DNA of 64,000 bases from Gp6-AA40 sp035293405 (GCA_035293405.1 DATDOE010000041.1:11023-75022); one strand, 5' to 3'; positions 1 through 8,850 are shown, counted from the stretch's first letter. Notes: generated from the letters alone by a model not told the origin. Numbers and translations: made by a program.

Positions 1-585
1 CGCAGGAACCCGTTCGGTCGCATCGGCAGCGGAGTCGTCGAAGGATTCGACGTGACGCCGGTCGACAATGGCGCCGCGATCGTCAGGCGCCTCATCGAGC
101 GCGATGGCAAGCCCGTCATCAACGGCGAGGTAGAGCGTATCGATCGCTCCCAGCGGCGGACGCGCTCCACGCGGAAATCGGGCATGGAGGACGTGGTTGG
201 CGTGCTCACCTTCGCGTTCAGTCATCGCGAGACCACGCAGGGCCGGGACGTCATCGTCGTGCATTTCACCCCCCGAGAGAACGCGAGCCCCGAAACCAGG
301 GAGGGCCGCATGGCGAGGGTATTCAAGGGGTCGATCTGGGTGGATGAAGCCGCTCGGGAAGTCATTCGAGTGGAGGCGACCGCGATTGACGAGATGTCGT
401 TCGGCCTCGGCTTCCTCGCGCGGCTCAACCAGGGGACGACGGTGACGCTGACACGGGAAGCGATCGATGGTGCGACCTGGCTGCCCACGTCGATTCGCTT
501 TGCGGGGCAGGGGCGCGCGCTACTTTTCCGGAAGCTGGTGGTGGATCAGCGGATCGACTGGTTCGACTATCGGAGGGTCAACTGA
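1..585 (+). CDS. Secreted-type protein of unknown function, 5' truncated
   Basis: The reading frame is open from base 1, so the start lies outside the window; 194 codons plus TGA are visible. The chain alternates beta-strand-like segments: a stretch with FKGSIWVD followed by a VIRVEA motif, and a C-terminal part ending WFDYRRVN. This pattern (a tool-free 'F+G..W+D...+++R+EA' core) is common in exported acidobacterial proteins that resemble lipoprotein-carrier (LolA-like) beta sheets, but that link is from memory and weak. An internal GTG at 52 could start a shorter product, but nothing favours it over read-in from upstream. It is followed by a repeat-rich border (587-705). Function unknown. 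Confidence 0.6.
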   Translation, partial: RRNPFGRIGSGVVEGFDVTPVDNGAAIVRRLIERDGKPVINGEVERIDRSQRRTRSTRKSGMEDVVGVLTFAFSHRETTQGRDVIVVHFTPRENASPETREGRMARVFKGSIWVDEAAREVIRVEATAIDEMSFGLGFLARLNQGTTVTLTREAIDGATWLPTSIRFAGQGRALLFRKLVVDQRIDWFDYRRVN

Positions 586-586
586 C

Positions 587-705
587 TCAACTCCCAACTC
601 CCAATCCGCGCCTGAGGCCAACTCCCAACCTCAGGTCCAAAGCCCAAAGCCCAAAGCCCAAAGCCTATCGAGGGTTCGGAGTTGGCGGTTGGGACTCGAG
701 GCGAG
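587..705. repeat. Heptad-unit repeat hairpin at gene border
   Basis: Units of the type CAACTCC/CCAACTC lead into four tandem copies of AAAGCCC (about 638-664) and then an inverted version (GGAGTTGGCGGTTGGGA, 677-693). The whole stretch can fold into an imperfect hairpin. Its right side is also the last codons of the flippase-like gene on the minus strand. Confidence 0.7.
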
Positions 706-1660
706 GGTAGAGAATTAACCCGAGTGCCGCCCACAACATCGCCCTGACACGCCGCGTCAGCGCCAATGCGCCGCCGCCGCCGAGCCCCAGCATCGCGACC
801 GGCGCGAAATTCGAGGCTTCGAGCGCCCCGATGTTTGCGGGAATCGCCGCCGAGGCCACGCTGCCCAGACGCGCGAAGGTCTCAATCGCCAGCGCGCCCA
901 CGATCGTAATCGGCTCTCCGACGGCCCACAGCACGAGCCACACCTCGAGTGCCATCACCAGGTAGCAGACAACAGGGAGGATCGTGAGGATGACCAGGCG
1001 GCGCCGGTCGCCTCGGAGGAGCTCGAGCAGCACGTCCTCGACATCGAGGATGAAGCGAATCACCCGCGATGATTCGAGCGGTCGCCCGATCAGTTTGTCG
1101 AGCTTGGTCACCAGCCGGCCCAGGTAGTCGCCGGTTCGTCGCCGGGCCACGAACACGAGCAGGCCGAGCGACAGTACGGCGCCGATCGACAGCAGCGTGA
1201 ACACGGCGTCCCAGCCACCCGGCATCGCCAGTCGCCGCACCGCGAAGTAAGAGATCACGCCAGACATCGCGACCGCGATGATCGCAAAGGCCATCCGCTC
1301 CAGGGCGACCGCCGCGGCGGTGACGGCAGGCGTCGCGCGATCGTAGAGAAGCACGACCTTCAGCGGATCGCCGGTTATGCCGCGGACGGTGAAAAAGCTG
1401 ACGGCGTCGGCCGCGAGTCGGACGCGGAAGAGACGCGAAAATGATGGCCGGGCGTTGTCGGGAAAGGCGACCGACCAGCCCCAGGTGCGCAGCAGGTGCC
1501 AGCAGATGCCAGGCACCAGGAACAGGGGAAACGCAAGCCCCAGGCGGCTCACGTCTTCAAGCGTGTCCTCGAGGTTGATGTAACGAAGGGAAACGAGGAA
1601 GAGCAGGGCGCCGATGGCCACCGCCACCAGCGAGATCAATTGAGGAACTGACCGGGTCAC
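665..1660 (-). CDS. Flippase-like integral membrane protein (UPF0104/LPG synthase TM-domain family)
   Basis: 331 residues with about seven or eight hydrophobic segments. It matches the family formed by the transmembrane half of lysylphosphatidylglycerol synthase (TIGR00374-like, 'flippase-like domain'). The diagnostic stretch IPANIGALEASNF near residue 275 carries the conserved P...G..E pattern, and RGITGDP near residue 95 is the other typical loop. Members are thought to move lipid-linked substrates across the membrane; the substrate here cannot be read from sequence. The last ~12 residues (ending QPPTPNPR) are encoded by the repeat hairpin at the gene border, so the natural C-terminus has probably been extended or replaced. 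The ATG start lies 11 bp from the end of the RRM gene, which is upstream on the same strand. Confidence 0.8.
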   Translation of the reverse strand: MTRSVPQLISLVAVAIGALLFLVSLRYINLEDTLEDVSRLGLAFPLFLVPGICWHLLRTWGWSVAFPDNARPSFSRLFRVRLAADAVSFFTVRGITGDPLKVVLLYDRATPAVTAAAVALERMAFAIIAVAMSGVISYFAVRRLAMPGGWDAVFTLLSIGAVLSLGLLVFVARRRTGDYLGRLVTKLDKLIGRPLESSRVIRFILDVEDVLLELLRGDRRRLVILTILPVVCYLVMALEVWLVLWAVGEPITIVGALAIETFARLGSVASAAIPANIGALEASNFAPVAMLGLGGGGALALTRRVRAMLWAALGLILYPRLESQPPTPNPR

Positions 1661-1670
1661 CTAGGCGTGA

Positions 1671-2360
1671 TTACTCCTCGTCCTTGTCGTCCGCGGCGTC
1701 GACAGCGGTAGTGTCGACAGCGGTAGTGATATCGTCGGCGTCGGTCGGCTCGGGGGTTGCGACGTCATCGATGATCTCGGCCGCGGCATCGTCTTCGAGG
1801 TCGTCTACCGCGTAGATGCGCCCGCCCGCTCGTTCCTTGATGGGACCACGTGGCTTGTGGTCCTGCTGAGTGCCCTTCTTGTTGCGAAGGCGGCGAGGCG
1901 GTGCGGGAGGACCGAAGTTCGCGCTGCGATCGCGGCCACCGGGACCTGAGGGTGGTCCACCGGGTCCGGGGCGGGGGCTGAAGCCGCCGCCGCCTCCGCC
2001 TGGCCTGGGACCACCGAAGCCGCCTCCACCACTGAAGCCCCCACCACCGGGTCGAGGCCCGCCGAAGCCGCCTCCACTCGGACGGGGCGCAAAGCCTCCG
2101 GGCGGACGATCTTCACGCGCACGCGCTTCGCTGACCGCCAGGGGCCGGCCCTGAAACGGTTGCGCATCGAACTTGCGAATGACTTCTTCCGCAGCCGTAC
2201 GCTCGGCGAATTCCACGAAGGCGAATCCGCGTGGACGGCCGGTCTCGCGATCAACCGGCATCACGACGTGCGAGGGCTCTGCGACGGCCGCGAAGTGGGC
2301 GCGCAGATCCGCTTCGCTCGCACCGTAGGGTAGGTTCCCGATGAACAAACGGACTGCCAA
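1671..2360 (-). CDS. RNA-binding protein, RRM domain with Gly/Arg-rich tail
   Basis: One RRM domain fills residues 3-78. RNP2 is LFIGNL near the N-terminus and RNP1 is RGFAFVEF near residue 45. The middle (about 85-145) is a Gly/Pro/Arg/Phe-rich RGG-like region, and the C-terminus is very acidic with a short direct repeat (TTAVDTTAVD). The domain order resembles the cyanobacterial/bacterial cold-induced RNA-binding proteins with an added disordered tail. The start is TTG at 2360, chosen because the RRM begins at residue 4 and a GAGGAG Shine-Dalgarno lies 6 nt before it. It probably binds single-stranded RNA in the cytoplasm; targets unknown. Confidence 0.88.
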   Translation of the reverse strand: MAVRLFIGNLPYGASEADLRAHFAAVAEPSHVVMPVDRETGRPRGFAFVEFAERTAAEEVIRKFDAQPFQGRPLAVSEARAREDRPPGGFAPRPSGGGFGGPRPGGGGFSGGGGFGGPRPGGGGGGFSPRPGPGGPPSGPGGRDRSANFGPPAPPRRLRNKKGTQQDHKPRGPIKERAGGRIYAVDDLEDDAAAEIIDDVATPEPTDADDITTAVDTTAVDAADDKDEE

Positions 2361-2449
2361 GGTCTCCTCGTGAAATGCGTCGGTCTCTGAAGTAGCGCTC
2401 GATTCTATCTCAAAGAGAGGTCTGAAAAGTCAACGGTTCAGCGGCAAGG

Positions 2450-3343
2450 TCAAACGGTAGGGCAAAACAGCCTGGACACCTCCGATGCGTGTATCGGCCG
2501 CGGTCCGTCGATGAGCTCGACTGCGGCGGCGGCGCGGCCGATGACCTCCTGGGGCGAGGCGCCCTCGAGGCGTAACTCACGGACGCCGGTGTCGCCGGCT
2601 GACTTGCTCAGCTTCTCGCCCCGCGGGTCGACAATCAGCGGATGGTGCAGAAAGACTGGAGGAATGGCGCGACCACGCATCCGCGCGAGCCGCACCTGCC
2701 GGCCGGTTGAGGACACGAGATCGGCTCCGCGTATGACAAGCGTGATCCTCTGACGCATGTCGTCGACGGTGACCGCGAACTGGTAGGTCCAGTGGCCATC
2801 GCGGTCCCTGAGCAGCAGATCGCCGCACTGTTCGGCCGGCACCTGCTCGAGCGCGCCGAGCAGCAGATCGTGACTGCGCACAGGCTCCTCGCCCATCTCA
2901 ACACGGACACCACGCCCACGACCATCGGCGAGGTCCCGCATGCGGCAGCGGCCGCCGTATCGCTCTCCGCCGATGTCGGTGCGTGAACAATCGCAGGCAT
3001 AGACCCGCTCCGTGCGTCTCAGCTCGTTCAGCTCATCACGATAGATCTCCGGAGTGTCGCTCTGGCGACGCACGGGAGGGCGCCCTTCGTCGGGCTCGAA
3101 TCCGAGCCAGTCGAGATCCTCGAGGATCGCAGCCTCGTACTCCGGCCGGCTGCGAATGCGGTCATGATCTTCTATGCGAAGCAGCACGCGCCCGCCAAGT
3201 GCCCGTGCCACCCCCCACGTGTAGATCGCGTTCACGACGTGGCCGAGATGCAGGTACCCGGTCGGTGACGGCGCAAAGCGAGTGACAGGTGGCGATGAGA
3301 AAAGCGTCTTCGCGGTGGCCAGGTCGGGACGAAGTGGCGGCAT
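2450..3343 (-). CDS. gluQ: Glutamyl-Q tRNA(Asp) synthetase
   Basis: Class I aminoacyl-tRNA synthetase catalytic core without the anticodon-binding domain (about 297 aa, the family's usual size). The HIGH-type signature is FAPSPTGYLHLGH near the N-terminus; RGADLVSSTGRQ and the KMSKS-type KLSKS follow in the C-terminal half. A zinc site is visible as CDCSRTD plus YGGRC around residues 110-130. The enzyme attaches glutamate to the queuosine base at position 34 of tRNA-Asp. An in-frame ATG at 3370 would add nine residues (MHFEFRIPQ) encoded by the AT-rich border repeat, so the ATG at 3343 is preferred. Confidence 0.92.
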   Translation of the reverse strand: MPPLRPDLATAKTLFSSPPVTRFAPSPTGYLHLGHVVNAIYTWGVARALGGRVLLRIEDHDRIRSRPEYEAAILEDLDWLGFEPDEGRPPVRRQSDTPEIYRDELNELRRTERVYACDCSRTDIGGERYGGRCRMRDLADGRGRGVRVEMGEEPVRSHDLLLGALEQVPAEQCGDLLLRDRDGHWTYQFAVTVDDMRQRITLVIRGADLVSSTGRQVRLARMRGRAIPPVFLHHPLIVDPRGEKLSKSAGDTGVRELRLEGASPQEVIGRAAAAVELIDGPRPIHASEVSRLFCPTV

Positions 3344-3349
3344 CTGGGG

Positions 3350-3415
3350 AATGCGAAATTCAAAATGCAAAATGCAAAAAGTGAAATCTGAATGTAAATT
3401 CAGAATGCAGAATCC
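3350..3415. repeat. AT-rich 7-bp repeats and small hairpin between divergent genes
   Basis: Tandem AAAATGC/AAATGCA units are followed by an inverted repeat CTGAAT-gtaa-ATTCAG (about 3390-3405). It separates the divergent gluQ and aat genes, so both promoters must lie in or next to it. It is far richer in A+T than its surroundings. Confidence 0.6.
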
Positions 3416-3420
3416 AGACA

Positions 3421-4158
3421 GTGATTCCCTATCTCGACGCTGACGATCCCTTCCCGCCGGTTGATGTCGCTCTGAGAGATCCTAATGGACTCCTGGCCGC
3501 GGGAGCCGATCTGTCGCCGGCGCGTCTGCTCGACGCCTATGCCCAGGGGATCTTTCCATGGTTCGGCGAGGACGATCCCCTTCTCTGGTGGAGCCCCGAT
3601 CCGCGGATGGTGTTGTACGTCGACGAGCTTCGAGTCTCTCGCTCGCTCCGCCGAACGCTTCGCTCCGGGCGCCTGCGTGTGACCGCCGATACCGCCTTCG
3701 CCGAGGTCATGGCCGGCTGCGCCGAGCCTCGGCTCGGGCAGGAAGGCACGTGGATCACGCCCGAGATGACACAGGCGTATTGTCAGTTGTTCGATCTCGG
3801 CTATGCCCATTCGATTGAATCCTGGGACGGCGATCGCCTGGTCGGCGGCCTGTACGGTGTGGCGCTCGGCCGGATGTTCTTCGGTGAGTCGATGTTCAGC
3901 AGACAGAACGACGCCTCGAAGGTCGCGATCGCGCAACTGGTTCGACAGCTGAGCGACTGGGGGTTGCCGATGATCGACTGTCAAATGTCGACCAGCCACC
4001 TCGCGTCCCTGGGCGCCCGCGAGGTCCCGCGTGCCGATTTCCTCCGCCAGGTGCGTCAACTCGTGGACAAGCCGCCTGTTCCGTCGCCGTGGCGGTTCGA
4101 TGAGACGCCCGCGGCGCCAGGCAAAAGTAGCGCTGGTAAAAGTAAAATAGAGCTGTGA
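3421..4158 (+). CDS. aat: Leucyl/phenylalanyl-tRNA--protein transferase
   Basis: 245 aa with the family hallmarks: YAQGIFPWF near residue 40, LWWSPDPRMV near residue 58, and the GGLYGVALGRMFFGESMFS block near residue 142, followed by MIDCQMSTSHLASLGAREVPR. The enzyme transfers Leu or Phe from aminoacyl-tRNA to the N-terminus of proteins beginning with Arg or Lys, creating a degradation signal. GTG at 3421 is the start because the conserved N-terminal IPYLDADDPFPP begins right after it. Its stop overlaps the clpS start by 4 bp. The order aat-clpS-clpA links tagging, recognition and unfolding of N-end-rule substrates. Confidence 0.95.
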   Translation: MIPYLDADDPFPPVDVALRDPNGLLAAGADLSPARLLDAYAQGIFPWFGEDDPLLWWSPDPRMVLYVDELRVSRSLRRTLRSGRLRVTADTAFAEVMAGCAEPRLGQEGTWITPEMTQAYCQLFDLGYAHSIESWDGDRLVGGLYGVALGRMFFGESMFSRQNDASKVAIAQLVRQLSDWGLPMIDCQMSTSHLASLGAREVPRADFLRQVRQLVDKPPVPSPWRFDETPAAPGKSSAGKSKIEL

Positions 4159-4484
4159 GCGCTCAGGGATCCCCAGGCGAGTCCACCCTGACCGAGTCGC
4201 GGAGCGAGCAGAAGCTCGAGCGTCCCCGGATGTGGCGAGTGCTGCTCCACAACGATGACTACACCACACAGGAATTCGTCGTCTGGGTCCTCGAAACCGT
4301 CTTTCGGAAGCCCCGCGGCGAGGCGTTTGCGATCATGATGAGCGTGCATCGATCCGGGATGGGGATTGCGGGCGTCTATACATATGACGTCGCCGAAACC
4401 AAGCTCAAGACGACCAAGCAGATGGCCGAGGAGCAGGAGTTCCCCTTGCTGGTGACGATGGAACCGGAACCTGAACATGAGTAA
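4155..4484 (+). CDS. clpS: ATP-dependent Clp protease adaptor ClpS
   Basis: 109 aa. The core P..(W)RVLLHNDDYTTQEFVVWVLETVF with the NDD/Y pocket region is visible from residue 28, followed by the MMSVHRSGMGIAGVYTYDVAETK segment that closes the N-degron pocket. ClpS captures proteins with Leu, Phe, Tyr or Trp at the N-terminus and hands them to ClpA. The GTG start overlaps the aat stop (GTGA), and its stop overlaps the start of clpA by 8 bp, so the three genes are translationally coupled. Confidence 0.95.
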   Translation: MSAQGSPGESTLTESRSEQKLERPRMWRVLLHNDDYTTQEFVVWVLETVFRKPRGEAFAIMMSVHRSGMGIAGVYTYDVAETKLKTTKQMAEEQEFPLLVTMEPEPEHE

Positions 4485-6726
4485 GACGCCAGTCCCGTTC
4501 GCGCCGGAGACCCTGGAGACGATTCAGCGGGCGATTCGTCTGGCCACCGAGCGCCGGCACGACACGGTCGGGCTCGAGCACTTGCTGCTCGCGGTCACTG
4601 ATGAACCGCAGGGCAGGCGGATTCTCACGACGTGCGGCGCCGATGTCGAGACCCTGCGGCGGCAGTTGACGGAGGTGCTGGCGAAGGCCTTTACGCCGGT
4701 GCCGGCGCCGGGCAAGGTCGAACCGGAGCCGACACTCGGCTTCGAGCGAGTGATTCACCACGCCGTGATGCACGCCGAAGTGTCGAGTGCGAAGCACGTG
4801 GACAGCGGCGGTCTGCTGGTGTTCCTGCTTCAAGAGGAGGACAGCCACGCGGCCTTTTTCCTGCGCGCCCAGGGGATCGAGCGGCTCCTGCTGCTGCGCG
4901 TGATCTCACACGGCCCGAAAGGCGATCCCGAATCGGTGCCTGCCGGCGGAGACCGCGGAGCCTCACCGAACGCGGATCCCCTGAAGGCCTATGCGACCGA
5001 TCTGGTGGCGCGTGCCGCCGCGGGGCAGATCGATCCGCTGATCGGCCGGACGCTCGAGCTCGAGCGGATGATTCAGGTGCTGTGCCGCCGCCGCAAGAAC
5101 AACCCCCTGCTGGTGGGCGAGCCTGGAGTCGGGAAGACCGCCCTCGCCGAAGGGCTGGCGCTGCGCATTCAACAGAAGAACGTGCCGGACGTACTGAAGG
5201 ACGCCAAGGTCTTTGCGCTGGACCTCGGCGCGCTCATTGCCGGAACGCGCTATCGCGGAGACTTCGAGGAGCGCGTCAAGCAGGTTCTCGACAGTCTGAT
5301 GAAGGAAGAGAACGCGATCCTGTTCATCGACGAGATTCACTCGCTCGTGGGTGCGGGGGCGGCCTCCGGCGGGGCGATGGATGCGGGCAATCTCCTCAAG
5401 CCGGCGTTGGCGAACGGCACGCTCCGCTGCATCGGATCGACGACCTTCAACGATGTGAAGCAGTCCTTCGATCGCGACCGCGCGCTGTCGCGTCGTTTCC
5501 AGAAGATCGATGTGCCGGAGCCGTCAGAGGCCGAGACGCTCGAGATCCTGAAAGGGCTGCGCCTCCACTACGAAGCCCATCACGGCGTGCAGTTTTCCGA
5601 TGAAGCACTCGAGGCAGCGGTGGCGTTGTCGGCCAGGCATCTGCAGGACCTGCACCTGCCGGACAAGGCCATCGACGTGCTCGACGAAGCCGGCGCCGCG
5701 CAGAAGCTGCTGCCGGAGGCCGAGCGCACCCAGAGCATTGGCGCGGCACACGTGGAGCAGATCGTCGCCAAGATGGCGCGCGTGCCCGTGCAGTCAGTCT
5801 CGAGCGACGACAAGCGCGCGCTGGCCGCACTCGACGCGGAGCTCAAACGCGTGATCTTCGGTCAGAACGGACCGATCGACGACGTGGCCTCGGCCATCAA
5901 GCTGTCGCGGTCGGGGCTGAGGTCGCCAGAGAAGCCGATCGGCAACTTCCTGTTCGCGGGGCCGACGGGCGTGGGCAAGACCGAGTTGGCGCGTCAGCTC
6001 GCGCGGGTGCTGGGCATCGAGTTCATTCGCTTCGACATGTCGGAGTATATGGAGAAGCACGCGGTGTCGCGGCTCATCGGCGCGCCTCCCGGCTATGTCG
6101 GCTTCGAAGAAGGCGGCCTGCTGATCGATGCGATTCGGAAGGCCCCTCACGCCGTGCTCCTGCTCGACGAAATCGAGAAGGCACACCCGGACATGTTCAG
6201 CATCCTGCTGCAGGTAATGGACCACGCCACGTTGACCGACTCACATGGCCGCAAGGCGGACTTCCGTCACGTCATCCTGATCATGACCACGAACGCGGGC
6301 GCGCGGGATCTCTCGGATCGCCGGCTCGGGTTCGCTGAAGCCGGGAAGGGCGGATCCTCGCGCGGCGCGCTCGAGCGCGCCTTCATGCCTGAATTCCGCA
6401 ACCGCCTCGACGCCATCGTCACCTTCAGCGCGCTCGGGACAGAAGAGATCGAGCGCGTCGTGGACAAGCAAGTGGACGAATTGCGTGCCATGGTGGCCGC
6501 CAAGGGCGTCACCATCGAGCTCGACCCGGCCGCGCGGGCTTGGCTGGCCACGAAAGGATTCGACCGGGCGTTTGGTGCGCGGCCGATGGGCAGGCTCATT
6601 GAGCGCGTCGTCAAGAAGCCGCTTTCGGAGTTGTTGCTGTTCGGTTCGCTGGCGGCCGGCGGTGGCGTCGTCCGCGTCACGGTCGACAACGACGAAATCA
6701 AGCTGGCGGTAGGCAGTAAGCTGTAG
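4477..6726 (+). CDS. clpA: ATP-dependent Clp protease ATP-binding subunit ClpA
   Basis: 749 aa, close to the E. coli length. An N-domain with two Clp repeats (RAIRLATERRHDTVGLEHLLLAV, then FERVIHHAVMHAE) is followed by two AAA+ modules. Walker A motifs are GEPGVGKT near residue 214 and GPTGVGKT near residue 494; Walker B motifs are AILFIDEIH and AVLLLDEIEKA. It unfolds substrates delivered by ClpS and feeds them to ClpP, which is not in the window. The last residues (AVGSKL) are encoded by sequence belonging to the adjoining CTACCGC-type repeat hairpin. Confidence 0.96.
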   Translation: MSKTPVPFAPETLETIQRAIRLATERRHDTVGLEHLLLAVTDEPQGRRILTTCGADVETLRRQLTEVLAKAFTPVPAPGKVEPEPTLGFERVIHHAVMHAEVSSAKHVDSGGLLVFLLQEEDSHAAFFLRAQGIERLLLLRVISHGPKGDPESVPAGGDRGASPNADPLKAYATDLVARAAAGQIDPLIGRTLELERMIQVLCRRRKNNPLLVGEPGVGKTALAEGLALRIQQKNVPDVLKDAKVFALDLGALIAGTRYRGDFEERVKQVLDSLMKEENAILFIDEIHSLVGAGAASGGAMDAGNLLKPALANGTLRCIGSTTFNDVKQSFDRDRALSRRFQKIDVPEPSEAETLEILKGLRLHYEAHHGVQFSDEALEAAVALSARHLQDLHLPDKAIDVLDEAGAAQKLLPEAERTQSIGAAHVEQIVAKMARVPVQSVSSDDKRALAALDAELKRVIFGQNGPIDDVASAIKLSRSGLRSPEKPIGNFLFAGPTGVGKTELARQLARVLGIEFIRFDMSEYMEKHAVSRLIGAPPGYVGFEEGGLLIDAIRKAPHAVLLLDEIEKAHPDMFSILLQVMDHATLTDSHGRKADFRHVILIMTTNAGARDLSDRRLGFAEAGKGGSSRGALERAFMPEFRNRLDAIVTFSALGTEEIERVVDKQVDELRAMVAAKGVTIELDPAARAWLATKGFDRAFGARPMGRLIERVVKKPLSELLLFGSLAAGGGVVRVTVDNDEIKLAVGSKL

Positions 6727-6740
6727 GCAGCAGAACGTCA

Positions 6741-6843
<103 letters not shown>

Positions 6844-6848
6844 AGGTA

Positions 6849-7481
6849 ATGAGCCTCGCCGACATCCGCCGCGAATACCTCGGCCAGCCGCTGAGCGAAA
6901 CCGACTCCGACGGCGATCCGTTCCGGCAGTTCTCGCGCTGGTTCGAGCAGGTGCGCGAACTGGAGACCGATCCCACCGCGATGGCGCTCGCCACCGCCAC
7001 GCGCGCCGGCCGGCCATCGGCTCGCACCGTCCTGCTCAAGGGTGTGGACGATCGCGGGTTCATCTTCTACACGAACTATCACAGTCGCAAGGCGCGTGAG
7101 CTCGCGGAGACCGGCCGCGGAAGCCTGCTGTTCGCGTGGCATTCGCTGGAGCGCCAGGTCCGCATCGACGGCCAGGCCGAGAAGGTGAGCGCGGAGGAGT
7201 CCGACGCCTACTTCGCGACGCGTCCGATCGACAGCCGCTGGAGCGTGTATGCCTCGCGTCAGAGCGAGGTGATCGAGAGCCGCGAGGCGCTGGAGTCACG
7301 CCTGGCAATCGCGCGCCAGACCTACGGCGACAGCGTGCCGCGTCCCGCATGGTGGGGCGGCTACCGCATCATTCCCGACGAGTTCGAGTTCTGGCAGGGA
7401 CGTCCCAGCCGACTGCACGATCGGCTGCGCTACGTGAAGCAGTCAGGCGGAGGCTGGCGCCGTGAGAGGCTGGCGCCATAG
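6849..7481 (+). CDS. pdxH: Pyridoxine/pyridoxamine 5'-phosphate oxidase
   Basis: 210 aa, the usual length. FMN-binding elements are visible: ARTVLLKGVD near residue 57, FYTNYHSRKARELAE near residue 75, and FAWHSLERQVRIDG near residue 98. The C-terminal signature WWGGYRIIPDEFEFWQG followed by RLHDR is the PNPOx dimerisation and substrate motif. The enzyme oxidises PNP or PMP to pyridoxal 5'-phosphate with FMN and O2 in the cytoplasm. The ATG lies directly after the heptad array. Confidence 0.95.
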   Translation: MSLADIRREYLGQPLSETDSDGDPFRQFSRWFEQVRELETDPTAMALATATRAGRPSARTVLLKGVDDRGFIFYTNYHSRKARELAETGRGSLLFAWHSLERQVRIDGQAEKVSAEESDAYFATRPIDSRWSVYASRQSEVIESREALESRLAIARQTYGDSVPRPAWWGGYRIIPDEFEFWQGRPSRLHDRLRYVKQSGGGWRRERLAP

Positions 7482-7499
7482 GGGCCGGTCGCGCACCTG

Positions 7500-8126
7500 A
7501 TGTCCCAGCGAAGGCTTGGCCTGTACTGCGGAATCGCGAGTCCAGTTCTCTGGCTTGGGCTCATCGCGATTGCCGGCGCTCTCCGCCCAGACTTCAGCCA
7601 CGCGACTCAGTTCATCAGCGAGCTCGGGGAGCGTGGCAGTTCGACCGAAGCCATGATGCGCGGCGGCGGATTTGTCTTCACTGGCTTTCTGTATCTCGGC
7701 TTCGCCGCCGGTCTCCTGGTCACGCTTCGGCGTGGATGGATGATCACGGCTGCATGCCTCCTGATCGCGGTGGATGGTATCGGTCGGATGGGAGCTGGCG
7801 TGTTCCCGTGCGATCCAGGCTGCGTGGGACTCTCGGCCACACAGGATCTCCACAAGCTGTTTGCGACCGTCGGCTTTTCATCAGGCATCCTGGCGGCGAT
7901 CGTCTGGGGAATCCTCTTCCGCCGGCTCGCGCTCTTCGCCTCACTCTCCTGGCTGTCCATCGGGGCCGGCGCGGTGGCCCTTGTGTCCCTACTGCTGATG
8001 TCCTGGACTGGAAATCCATTGGGCGTTCCTGGACTGTTCGAGCATCTGGCGACGGGCGTCCTCTCCATATGGCTCCTCGTGTTTGCGGCGCGTGTTGTAC
8101 GAGCAGAAGACGGTCCCTTGGCGTAA
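7500..8126 (+). CDS. DUF998 family integral membrane protein
   Basis: 208 aa with six predicted hydrophobic helices. The N-terminal GIASPVLWLGLIAIAGALRPDFSHATQFISELGERGS is the typical DUF998 opening: a helix followed by the 'SELG..G' loop. DRIGRMGAGVFPCDPGC-like residues (here GIGRMGAGVFPCDPGC) follow in the middle loop. Function of the family is unknown. It starts 18 bp after pdxH on the same strand and may be co-transcribed with it, though no functional link is known. A long gene-free region follows. Confidence 0.8.
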   Translation: MSQRRLGLYCGIASPVLWLGLIAIAGALRPDFSHATQFISELGERGSSTEAMMRGGGFVFTGFLYLGFAAGLLVTLRRGWMITAACLLIAVDGIGRMGAGVFPCDPGCVGLSATQDLHKLFATVGFSSGILAAIVWGILFRRLALFASLSWLSIGAGAVALVSLLLMSWTGNPLGVPGLFEHLATGVLSIWLLVFAARVVRAEDGPLA

Positions 8127-8212
8127 CGGCGTGACGTCTCCTCTCCGAGTCGTTGGTCAGTTCGATCGCACTCGACGTATGGCGATGGTCGTCGCCGCGA
8201 GACGGCACAAAC

Positions 8213-8400
8213 GGGCCGGGGGAAACATGCTGCTCGGCGAACCGCTCGACGGCGCGGGAAACCGCGGCTCCGGGAATCCGTTGCAGCAGGCGCAGGTCCG
8301 TGACCTGCGCCGGACTCGGCCCTGCGCTCGCGGTTTCCCATCTGGCGCGTGCGACGCGCCGCTCGCAAGGTTCGCTGCCGCAGCATGTTTCCCCCGGCCC
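8213..8400. repeat. ~190-nt imperfect long hairpin
   Basis: The outer arms are a perfect 21-bp inverted repeat (8213-8233 with 8380-8400, core GGGGGAAACATGCTGC). Inside it are further symmetric pairings: CGAACC/GGTTCG (8237-8242 with 8369-8374), an 11-bp stem GGGAAACCGCG/CGCGGTTTCCC (8256-8266 with 8329-8339), and a 10-bp apical stem GGCGCAGGTC/GACCTGCGCC closing a 3-nt loop (8289-8311). It could be a REPIN/MITE-type element or the gene of a hairpin RNA. Confidence 0.8.
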
Positions 8401-8796
8401 CGTGATTGGCCACCGGCGGCTCCGCCGTCACCCTGAACCGGCGCCGCACGGTGCGTTCTGAGAGGCGCACCTCTGAGCGCGGAAAGACTCTCAACTACAG
8501 CTCAGTGCGAAGTGCGATCAACCGAACGTGCGGTAGGGGCGAACTCGAAATCATCGAGGCTGGGATTGGGCGACGGCCAGGGCGTTACCGAGAGCCCAAG
8601 CCCGAGGAGCGACCGAGTGACGCTGAAGTCCGCACTGAGTCGGGGTGGAGTTGATCCAGCACAACCTTCGGACGAGGTTTGGCCAGCCCGCCGCGGCGAC
8701 TGTGAGAGTTGAACGACGTGTGTTAACTTGAGAAGCACGGCAGCGTGGTGCTGCTGTTACCGGATACCCGGCAGTGGCCGGGAAAGTGAGCGCGCG

Positions 8797-8850
8797 ATGA
8801 ACACCTTCCCAATCTTCCTGACCGAATCCACTGTCCTCGCGGGCATCTGA
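8797..8850 (+). CDS. Possible 17-codon leader ORF before the AddB-like gene
   Basis: ATG at 8797 opens a 17-codon frame (beginning MNTFPIF) that ends with TGA one base before the ATG of the helicase-nuclease gene. A GGGAAAGTGAG stretch upstream could serve as its ribosome binding site. The tight spacing would allow translational coupling. Codon count is too small to judge coding potential; it may be chance. Confidence 0.25.
   Translation: MNTFPIFLTESTVLAGI

Noticed and set aside
8480..8720. Group II intron, SRP RNA or RNase P in the 8.1-8.85 kb gap
   Set aside because: No domain V, no GGAAGCAGC-type SRP loop and no RNase P core motifs found by eye; only isolated pairings.
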